Shown: piece after piece, positions 23,427 to 28,939 of the stretch
How positions within the stretch are numbered: position 1 is the first letter of the stretch
Layout: the number at the start of each line of letters is the position of its first letter
Origin: an uncultured Oscillospiraceae bacterium
GTDB taxonomy: Bacteria; Bacillota; Clostridia; Oscillospirales; Oscillospiraceae
Assembly: GCA_958426425.1 (NCBI GenBank)
Contig: CATZYY010000015.1
Span: 1-28,939, forward strand
Direction: 5' to 3'
Length of the DNA: 28,939 nt
Notes under the pieces: model-generated
The model's database searches: none
What the model saw: the letters and a program-made list of their open reading frames with translations, nothing else
What the model was told of the DNA's origin: nothing
Translations under genes and position numbers: made by a program

Positions 23427-25301
23427 ATGAGCGAACCCTTTGTCTATGACCCCCGCTACGGCCTGTGTAAGTCCCCCTTCGGGGCCGCCGTCTGCGGGAC
23501 CCCTGTTTATCTTCACTGCCGCCCCCTGGCCTCTGAGGACTTTACCCACTGCGCCCTGGTCATGCACCGGGAGTTCTCGGGGCAGCGGGAGGAACGGGAG
23601 ATGATACAAGACGGTGTGGACGGGGAGCGAATCCGCTTTTCCCTGACCTTTACCGCCCCGGCAGAGCCAGAGCTGATCTGGTATCACTTCCGCTTCTGGC
23701 GGGAGGACGGCACTGGCTGCGACCTGGATAAAACCGGCTATCGCAGCGACGGACAGATTGATCCCTGGCAGCTGACCGTCTACCGGGAAAGCCGGACCCC
23801 CGGCTGGTTCGGCAGCGGTGTGGTATACCAGATTTTTCCAGACCGTTTTTGCCGGCTTCCGTCGGATAAGGCAGATCCTGCAGGTCTTGTGGGCAGCCGC
23901 TGGGTCCATCAAAAATGGTCCGACACACCCGAGTGGCGTCCGGACCCGGATGGAGAAATCCGCAACCGGGATTTCTTTGGCGGTACGCTGCGGGGCATTG
24001 CCTCCAAACTGTCTCACCTTTCGGAAATGGGCGTTACCACCCTGTATTTAAACCCGATTTTTGAGTCGGCCTCCAACCACCGCTACAATACTGCCGACTA
24101 TACCCGGATTGACCCTATGCTGGGCACCGAGGAGGACCTGAAGGACCTGTGTGAGCAGGCCCACAGCCTGGGAATGCGGGTGATTCTGGACGGTGTGTTC
24201 AACCATACCGGCTCCCAGAGCATTTATTTTAACGCAGATGGGTTTTATCCCTCTCTGGGGGCCGCCCAGAGCCGGGAATCCCCCTATTTCAACTGGTTTT
24301 CCTTTCACCCCTGGCCCGACGACTACGATTCCTGGTGGGGCATTCACACCCTGCCGGCAGTTCGTGAGGAATCTCCCGGTTATGTGGATTACATCATTGA
24401 CGCGCCCCACTCCATTATCCGGCGGTGGCTGCGCTGCGGCATAGACGGCTGGCGGTTGGATGTGGCAGACGAGCTGCCGGACTGGTTTATCGAGAAAATC
24501 CGGTCGGCCATGGAGGACACCAAGCCCGACAGCTTTCTCCTGGGCGAGGTCTGGGAGGACGCCAGCAACAAAATTGCCTATTCCCAGCGCCGGCGGTACT
24601 TGCTGGGCCATGAGCTCCACGGTGTCATGAACTACCCCTTCCGCACAGCGCTGCTGGCCTATCTCCGCGGGGGCGACGCCTCGGACTTTCGGGAGGCCAT
24701 GGAGACGATTCGGGAAAACTATCCTCCCTCTGCCTTTTATTCCGCCATGAACTTCCTGGGCACCCACGACACGCCGCGCATTCTCACGGTGCTGGGTGCT
24801 GATCGGACCCCGGAAACCAAGGAGGAGCGGGCGGTATATCGTCTCTCCCCCTCTGAGCGTGCCCGGGGCAAGGCGCTGGTGCGGCTGGCCGCTTTGGTGC
24901 TCTTTACCTTCCCCGGCGCTCCCACAGTGTACTATGGCGACGAAGTGGCTATGGAGGGCTTTGAGGACCCCTTTAACCGGGGCACCTATCCCTGGGGAGC
25001 CGGCGACCGGGTCATGGAGAGCTGGTTCGCCCGGCTGGGCCGTCTGCGTCAGCAGATGCCCGCCCTGTCCAGGGGGCGGTTCCGGTGGCTCAGCGCTTCC
25101 GGTCCCTTGCTGGCGTTTACCCGCGAGACAGAGTCGGAGCGGGTAGTGATCGTAGTCAACGCCGGACCTGATAGCCGCACACTGACGCTGCCCTGGCATT
25201 GGGGCGCCCCCAAAGACCTTTTGACCGGCCGTATCTTCCCGGCCGGAGACGGCCTGCTGACCCTGACCATGGAGGGCCGGACGGGCTTGCTGCTGAAGTG
25301 A
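23427..25301 (+). CDS. Intracellular GH13 alpha-amylase-family enzyme (neopullulanase/cyclomaltodextrinase-like)
   Basis: This enzyme hydrolyses or rearranges alpha-glucosidic bonds in malto-oligosaccharides, cyclodextrins or pullulan-like substrates. The protein has 624 residues and no signal peptide, so it is probably cytoplasmic. Residues 1-125 form a beta-rich N-domain like those of neopullulanases (CBM34-type). The GH13 barrel starts at VVYQIFPDRF and contains VILDGVFNHTG, GWRLDVADE with the nucleophile at D345, LLGEVWE with the acid/base at E374, and GTHDT with the stabilising Asp at D448. A C-terminal beta domain completes it. ATG 23427 has AAGGAGG. It starts 15 bases after the PBP2 stop with no terminator between, so it is probably cotranscribed with the elongasome genes. 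Exact specificity is unknown. Confidence 0.92.
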   Translation: MSEPFVYDPRYGLCKSPFGAAVCGTPVYLHCRPLASEDFTHCALVMHREFSGQREEREMIQDGVDGERIRFSLTFTAPAEPELIWYHFRFWREDGTGCDLDKTGYRSDGQIDPWQLTVYRESRTPGWFGSGVVYQIFPDRFCRLPSDKADPAGLVGSRWVHQKWSDTPEWRPDPDGEIRNRDFFGGTLRGIASKLSHLSEMGVTTLYLNPIFESASNHRYNTADYTRIDPMLGTEEDLKDLCEQAHSLGMRVILDGVFNHTGSQSIYFNADGFYPSLGAAQSRESPYFNWFSFHPWPDDYDSWWGIHTLPAVREESPGYVDYIIDAPHSIIRRWLRCGIDGWRLDVADELPDWFIEKIRSAMEDTKPDSFLLGEVWEDASNKIAYSQRRRYLLGHELHGVMNYPFRTALLAYLRGGDASDFREAMETIRENYPPSAFYSAMNFLGTHDTPRILTVLGADRTPETKEERAVYRLSPSERARGKALVRLAALVLFTFPGAPTVYYGDEVAMEGFEDPFNRGTYPWGAGDRVMESWFARLGRLRQQMPALSRGRFRWLSASGPLLAFTRETESERVVIVVNAGPDSRTLTLPWHWGAPKDLLTGRIFPAGDGLLTLTMEGRTGLLLK

Positions 25302-25306
25302 TTTTA

Positions 25307-25336
25307 CCCCGGATGTTTCACGTGAAACATCCGGGG
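25307..25336. repeat. Perfect 30-bp palindrome containing parS; possible terminator of GH13 gene
   Basis: A 15-bp inverted repeat without loop extends the parS core at 25314-25329 by seven GC-rich pairs on each side. As RNA it would form a strong stem just after the GH13 stop, but the following bases (CTTTCG) give only a weak T-tract. Confidence 0.9.
25314..25329. promoter_or_regulatory. parS: parS site 1
   Basis: An exact match to the 16-bp bacterial chromosomal parS consensus TGTTTCACGTGAAACA, 169 bases before the soj start. ParB spreads from such sites to build the partition complex. Confidence 0.96.
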
Positions 25337-25361
25337 CTTTCGTCTGTTGTCCATACCTGGA

Positions 25362-25377
25362 TGTTTCACGTGAAACA
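25362..25377. promoter_or_regulatory. parS: parS site 2
   Basis: A second exact 16-bp parS, 48 bases downstream of the first and upstream of the soj promoter. Confidence 0.96.
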
Positions 25378-25412
25378 AGAGCAGACCTTTTCCTCCTTTT
25401 TTTGATTTGCCC

Positions 25413-25441
25413 TTGCAAGTACCAACCCACCTTGATATAAT
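25413..25441 (+). promoter_or_regulatory. Near-consensus promoter of soj-parB
   Basis: TTGCAA (25413-25418), a 17-base spacer and TATAAT (25436-25441). The hexamers and spacing match the promoter found upstream of mnmE. It lies 36 bases beyond parS site 2, so ParB spreading or binding could modulate it. Confidence 0.85.
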
Positions 25442-25482
25442 AGAGCACTGGAATGCAAGGATTTCAGAAAGTAGGTGTCCCT

Positions 25483-26241
25483 TTGGCAAAGACCGTTGCA
25501 ATCGTCAATCAAAAGGGCGGTGTAGGCAAGTCCACCACCTGCGTCAACCTGTCGGCCGCATTGGTGGAGGCTGGAAAAAAGGTCCTTTTATGTGACTTTG
25601 ACCCCCAGGCCAACTCCACCTCCGGCATGGGCGTGGACAAGACCGTTTCCCGGGGGATTTACCAGGTCCTCATTGGAGAATCCTCCGCCCGGGAGGCTCT
25701 GGCTCACACCCGGTTTGGGGATGTGCTGCCCTCCAATAAAGCTCTGGCCGGCGCCGGCATTGAGCTGATCGGCATGGAAAATCGGGAATTTTTGCTGAAA
25801 GACGCCTTGGCTCAGGTGGCGGATGACTATGATTATATCTTCATTGACTGTCCTCCCTCCCTGGAGCTGCTGACCCTCAATGCCCTGTGCGCCGCCGACA
25901 CGATTTTGGTGCCGGTCCAGGGGGAATACTACGCGCTGGAGGGGCTCAGCGATCTGATGAACACCGTACGCATTGTGCGGCGGTCCCTGAATCCCAAACT
26001 GGAGCTGGAAGGCGTGCTGCTGACCATGTTTGACGGCCGCACCAACCTGGCGCTGCAGGTGGCGGAGGAAGTGAAGCACTACTTCCCCGGCAAGGTCTAC
26101 GCAACTGTGATCCCCCGGAACGTCCGCCTCAGCGAGGCCCCCAGCCATGGCAAACCCATCACCGCCTACGACCGCTCCTCCCGGGGCGCCGAGGCGTATA
26201 CAGCCTTTGCCGCAGAATTTTTAAAGCGGCAGGGCGCTTGA
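25483..26241 (+). CDS. soj: Chromosome partitioning ATPase ParA/Soj
   Basis: This Walker-type ATPase acts with ParB at parS to position origins and, in Firmicutes, also regulates DnaA. The protein has 252 residues. The deviant Walker A KGGVGKST lies near residues 11-18 with its signature Lys, then FDPQANST, Walker B FIDCPPS and the basic C-terminal segment with RNVRLSEAPS. I chose TTG 25483 because an AGGTG lies seven bases upstream and the protein then begins (M)AKTVAIVNQKGG, the standard N-terminus; ATG 25453 would add ten residues but is only about a dozen bases after the -10 element, leaving no room for a ribosome-binding site. parB follows after 22 bases. Confidence 0.95.
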   Translation: MAKTVAIVNQKGGVGKSTTCVNLSAALVEAGKKVLLCDFDPQANSTSGMGVDKTVSRGIYQVLIGESSAREALAHTRFGDVLPSNKALAGAGIELIGMENREFLLKDALAQVADDYDYIFIDCPPSLELLTLNALCAADTILVPVQGEYYALEGLSDLMNTVRIVRRSLNPKLELEGVLLTMFDGRTNLALQVAEEVKHYFPGKVYATVIPRNVRLSEAPSHGKPITAYDRSSRGAEAYTAFAAEFLKRQGA

Positions 26242-26263
26242 TTTTGGAAAGGAGAGTGCGTAA

Positions 26264-27142
26264 ATGGCATCCAAGAAACCCTCCGGCCTGGGCCGGGGCT
26301 TAGGCGCCCTGCTGGGCGAGGAGGCGCTGAAAAACGAAGCTGCCGGCAGTCTCTACGTGGATATCTCTCAGGTGGAGCCCTGCGCCTCTCAGCCCCGAAA
26401 GGCCTTTGACGAAGCCGCTTTGGCAGAACTGGCGGAATCCATTCGGATTCACGGCATTATTCAGCCGCTGACCGTGCGAAAGCTGTCTTCCGGCTACTAT
26501 CAGATCATTGCCGGTGAGCGCCGCTGGCGGGCCGCCCGTCTGGCGGACCTGCGGGAGGTGCCCGTGGTGGTAGTGGAAGCCGACGACCGCAAGGCCGCCG
26601 AACTAGCCATGATCGAAAACCTCCAGCGGGAGGACCTGAACCCCATGGAGGAAGCTGCCGGATTCCACACCTTGATTGAAACCTATCACATGACCCAGGA
26701 GGAGGCTGCCGCCCAGGTGGGCAAATCCCGCAGCGCCGTGGCCAACGCCCTGCGGCTGCTGTCCTTGGCGCCCTCCGTAGCCGCTCTGGTGGAAAGTGGC
26801 AAGCTTTCCGCCGGCCACGCACGGGCTCTGGTTCCCCTCTCCCCCGCTCTCCAGGAGCGGGCCGCCGAGGCGGTGGTCTCCGGCAGGCTGTCAGTGCGGC
26901 AGACGGAAGCCCTTGCCAAGCGCCTGTCAGCGGACAAAAAGCCGGAGAAGGCCCCGCCCACCGGCCCTGACTATACCGCCGAAGCCCAGAAGGACCTAAG
27001 CTCCAAGCTGGGCCGGGGTGTCCGAATCGTAACAGGGCGGAAAAAGGGCCGCATTGAATTGGAATACTACGGTGTGGATGACCTGAACGACCTGTTGGAG
27101 GCATTGGCACTTCTGCGGCTGAAGAAACGGGACAACCCCTGA
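26264..27142 (+). CDS. parB: Chromosome partitioning protein ParB (Spo0J)
   Basis: ParB is a CTP-dependent DNA clamp that loads at parS and recruits Soj and SMC. The protein has 292 residues. It starts with the Firmicute/ParA-contact peptide LGRGLGALLG (9-18). The N-terminal CTPase domain has QPRKAF (43-48), GERRWR (84-89) and ENLQRED (118-124). The helix-turn-helix is about 144-166 (TQEEAAAQVGKSRSAVANALRLL), and a C-terminal dimerisation domain covers about 240-292. ATG 26264 has AAAGGAG upstream. Three consensus parS sites flank this operon. It is distinct from the Noc-like paralogue at 9900-10697, which lacks the N-terminal Soj-contact peptide. Confidence 0.96.
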   Translation: MASKKPSGLGRGLGALLGEEALKNEAAGSLYVDISQVEPCASQPRKAFDEAALAELAESIRIHGIIQPLTVRKLSSGYYQIIAGERRWRAARLADLREVPVVVVEADDRKAAELAMIENLQREDLNPMEEAAGFHTLIETYHMTQEEAAAQVGKSRSAVANALRLLSLAPSVAALVESGKLSAGHARALVPLSPALQERAAEAVVSGRLSVRQTEALAKRLSADKKPEKAPPTGPDYTAEAQKDLSSKLGRGVRIVTGRKKGRIELEYYGVDDLNDLLEALALLRLKKRDNP

Positions 27143-27158
27143 AAGGAATCAAAGCACC

Positions 27159-27734
27159 ATGAAATTTGAAAAACGAAGTGAAGGTCCGCAGGAGCCCTCC
27201 GGCGAGCAGGGACAGGAAATGACACCCGCCGGGAAAAAGCCTGTGGTGATCTATATCATGATCCTCTTTATTGCCGCCTTCTTGCTGATGGCCCTGTCCT
27301 TTTTCATGCATCAGCGGAGCAATACTGAGGCTCTGGGGGAATTGCAGCACTCTGTGAACGCCATGCAGGAAGTACAGGTCTCCCAGGAGAAAATCATTGA
27401 GCTCCAGGAAACCGTAGATGAGCTGGAAGAACGCAACGCGGCGCTGGAAGAAGGTGTGGAGGAAACTCTGCGGGAGCTGGACGATACGCAGAACCGCCTA
27501 GGCGCCCTGCAGTCCCTGGAAAAGGTGGAGCGGCTGGCTGCCGGCACTGAGGAAGAGCGGCAGGAAGCCGTAGACCTCATGACCCAGTATGAGGCCGGGA
27601 CCCGGGGATACGGAGGAATTGGCCTGCGTCCCTGGTTGGAGGATATCTCCGAAGCGGATGACCCCCTCTCTCCCGTGGCCCGATATGATGCCCTGGTGGA
27701 ACAGCTCCTGGGCACCGCCGAAGCGAAAAACTGA
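27159..27734 (+). CDS. Unknown single-pass membrane protein with coiled coil, in the soj-parB operon
   Basis: I do not recognise a named family for this 191-residue protein. Visible features are a hydrophilic, Pro/Glu/Gly-rich head (1-26), one membrane segment (about 29-50), then a long acidic helical coiled coil (about 55-128) with heptad Leu/Val spacing, and a C-terminal tail with RGYGGIGLRPWLEDI and an ending helix. A basic KK before the membrane segment suggests the head is cytoplasmic and the coiled coil outside, but a type II/III choice is not certain. ATG 27159 is only 16 bases after parB, with AAAGGAATC upstream, so it belongs to the soj-parB transcript. A parS site follows its stop. 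A role in chromosome segregation, membrane anchoring or division is plausible but unproven. Confidence 0.8.
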   Translation: MKFEKRSEGPQEPSGEQGQEMTPAGKKPVVIYIMILFIAAFLLMALSFFMHQRSNTEALGELQHSVNAMQEVQVSQEKIIELQETVDELEERNAALEEGVEETLRELDDTQNRLGALQSLEKVERLAAGTEEERQEAVDLMTQYEAGTRGYGGIGLRPWLEDISEADDPLSPVARYDALVEQLLGTAEAKN

Positions 27735-27737
27735 GTT

Positions 27738-27753
27738 TGTTTCACGTGAAACA
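27738..27753. promoter_or_regulatory. parS: parS site 3
   Basis: A third exact 16-bp parS, four bases after the stop of the unknown membrane protein gene and 78 bases before serS. It closes the soj-parB operon on the right. Confidence 0.95.
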
Positions 27754-27779
27754 TTGTGGAAAGGGCCTGTCTGGCAGGC

Positions 27780-27808
27780 TTGACCACTGTGCCCATATCA
27801 ATTAAACA
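27780..27808 (+). promoter_or_regulatory. Possible promoter of serS
   Basis: TTGACC (27780-27785), a 17-base spacer and a weak -10 TAAACA (27803-27808). It gives a leader of about 15 bases before the serS start, with GAGGTG as ribosome-binding site. There is no room for a T-box. Confidence 0.55.
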
Positions 27809-27831
27809 ACATCAATTTTGAGGTGAATACC

Positions 27832-28939
27832 ATGCTGGATATTCGATTTATCAGAGAAAATCCCGACATTGTAAAAGAAAACATCAAAAAAAAGTTTCAG
27901 GACGCCAAGCTGCCTCTGGTGGACGAGGTCATTGATCTAGACGCCAAGCGCCGCGCCGCCATTGCAGAGGCCGATCAGCTGCGCTCCAACCGCAATACCC
28001 TCTCCAAGCAGATTGGCATGCTGATGGGCCAGGCCAAGAAGGACCCCAGCAAACTGCAGGAGGCCGAGGCCGTTAAGGCCCAGGTGAAGCAGCAGGCGGA
28101 CCGTCTGGCGGAGCTGGAAAAGCAGGAGACCGAGCTGGAGGCGGCCCTTCACCACGACCTTCTCCAAATTCCTCAGATTATTGACCCCTCCGTGCCCATC
28201 GGCAAGGACGACAGCGAAAACGTGGAGGTGGAGCGCTTCGGCGAAGCCAAGGTGCCCGACTTCCCCATCCCCTATCACACCGAAATTATGGAGTCCTTCG
28301 ACGGCATTGACCTGGACGCCGCCGGCCGGGTCTCCGGCAACGGTTTCTACTACCTGCTGGGCGACATTGCCCGTCTCCACGAGGCAGTGCTGGCCTACGG
28401 CCGGGACTTCATGATCGGCAAGGGTTTTACCTACTGCATCCCCCCCTTCATGATTCACGGAAATGTGGTGGAGGGCGTCATGTCCCAGACTGACATGGAG
28501 GGCATGATGTACAAGATTGAGAGCGAGGACCTGTATCTGATCGGCACCAGCGAACACTCCATGATCGGACGGTTCATCGACCAGATCATTCCCGCCGAAA
28601 AGCTGCCCCAGACCCTGACCTCCTACTCCCCCTGTTTCCGTAAGGAAAAGGGCGCCCATGGTATTGAGGAGCGGGGCGTATACCGCATCCACCAGTTTGA
28701 AAAGCAGGAGATGATCGTGGTCTGCAAGCCCGAGGAGTCCAAGGACTGGTACGAAAAGCTGTGGCGGTACTCCGTGGAGCTGTTCCGCTCCCTGGACATC
28801 CCCGTGCGGCAGTTGGAGTGCTGCTCCGGCGACCTGGCCGACCTGAAGGTCAAGTCCTGCGACATCGAGGCCTGGTCCCCCCGGCAGCAAAAGTACTTCG
28901 AGGTGTGCTCCTGCTCCAACCTGGGCGACGCCCAGGCCC
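27832..28939 (+). CDS. serS: Seryl-tRNA synthetase (3' truncated by window)
   Basis: This enzyme charges tRNA-Ser with serine. The first 369 residues are visible; the gene runs off the window end. The N-terminal coiled-coil tRNA arm (about 1-110, from MLDIRFIRENP through DQLRSNRN and the helical hairpin) is followed by the class II core. The serine-binding T-x-E motif appears as GTSEHS, and the motif 2 region reads CFRKEKGAHG followed by RGVYRIHQFEKQE. These segments differ from the common bacterial form (TAEVP, and FRxEAGxxGxDTRG), though the Arg, Glu and HQFEK residues needed for catalysis are kept. ATG 27832 has GAGGTG upstream. Identification is secure; the divergent subtype is a comparison from memory. 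Confidence 0.96.
   Translation, partial: MLDIRFIRENPDIVKENIKKKFQDAKLPLVDEVIDLDAKRRAAIAEADQLRSNRNTLSKQIGMLMGQAKKDPSKLQEAEAVKAQVKQQADRLAELEKQETELEAALHHDLLQIPQIIDPSVPIGKDDSENVEVERFGEAKVPDFPIPYHTEIMESFDGIDLDAAGRVSGNGFYYLLGDIARLHEAVLAYGRDFMIGKGFTYCIPPFMIHGNVVEGVMSQTDMEGMMYKIESEDLYLIGTSEHSMIGRFIDQIIPAEKLPQTLTSYSPCFRKEKGAHGIEERGVYRIHQFEKQEMIVVCKPEESKDWYEKLWRYSVELFRSLDIPVRQLECCSGDLADLKVKSCDIEAWSPRQQKYFEVCSCSNLGDAQA

Noticed and set aside
22395..24017. 540-codon open frame on the minus strand
   Set aside because: It lies antisense to the PBP2 and GH13 genes, has no family features, and its length is explained by high GC content with few stops in that frame.
24048..25448. 466-codon open frame on the minus strand
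   Set aside because: It runs antisense to GH13 and through both parS sites, has low-complexity composition, and is a shadow of the real gene.
27735..27831. T-box or other amino-acid riboswitch before serS
   Set aside because: The gap is only 97 bases, already holds a parS and a promoter, and shows no T-box consensus.
1..28939. CRISPR array, tRNA or rRNA genes, insertion sequences, phage modules
   Set aside because: No regularly spaced repeats, cloverleaf sequences, transposase or phage structural frames were seen on either strand.

Overview
The window is a compact, GC-rich stretch of bacterial chromosome made almost entirely of housekeeping genes. Several features point to a Gram-positive Firmicute of class Clostridia, most likely a high-GC gut Oscillospiraceae (Flavonifractor/Lawsonibacter-like). 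These are the Shine-Dalgarno sequences of AAAGGAG type, TTG/GTG starts, DnaD/DnaC-type primosome genes, Soj/ParB with consensus parS sites, a Noc-like protein, DUF1836-DegV, SLH and VanW proteins, and MreCD. The family-level placement is inference from gene content and composition. I see no prophage, insertion sequence, CRISPR array, tRNA or rRNA.

Layout. 1-3230: 3' end of ileS, a strong terminator, then lspA overlapping an RluD-type pseudouridine synthase gene. 3243-4697: a leftward secreted SLH protein gene, then an AT-rich divergent intergenic region carrying two face-to-face promoters. 4698-9745: mnmE, then DUF1836, degV, prmA and a BASS-type transporter. 9900-12726: a Noc-like ParB paralogue and a VanW/G5 cell-surface protein. 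12843-13996: a VTT-domain membrane protein and a GNAT acetyltransferase gene broken by one frameshift. 14048-15971: a leftward dnaD-dnaC-like primosome pair. 16226-18618: zapA translationally coupled to a U32 peptidase-family gene. 18702-25301: dut, maf, mreC, mreD, a class B PBP2 and an intracellular GH13 enzyme, closely packed and probably one or two transcripts. 25307-27831: two parS sites, soj, parB, an unknown membrane coiled-coil gene and a third parS. 27832-end: serS, cut by the window edge.

Functional themes. Much of the window concerns cell envelope, shape and division (LspA, SLH, VanW, ZapA, MreC/MreD/PBP2) and chromosome handling (Noc-like, DnaD/DnaC-like, ParA/ParB/parS). The rest is translation and RNA modification (IleRS, SerRS, MnmE, RluD, PrmA, U32).

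Nothing here is clearly a new defence or mobile system. The best leads are: the parS-soj-parB-unknown membrane protein locus, with one parS inside a perfect 30-bp palindrome; a Noc-like protein without the N-terminal membrane-targeting extension; face-to-face promoters between the SLH gene and mnmE; a BASS transporter whose sodium-site residues look replaced; and a GH13 gene embedded behind the elongasome genes.
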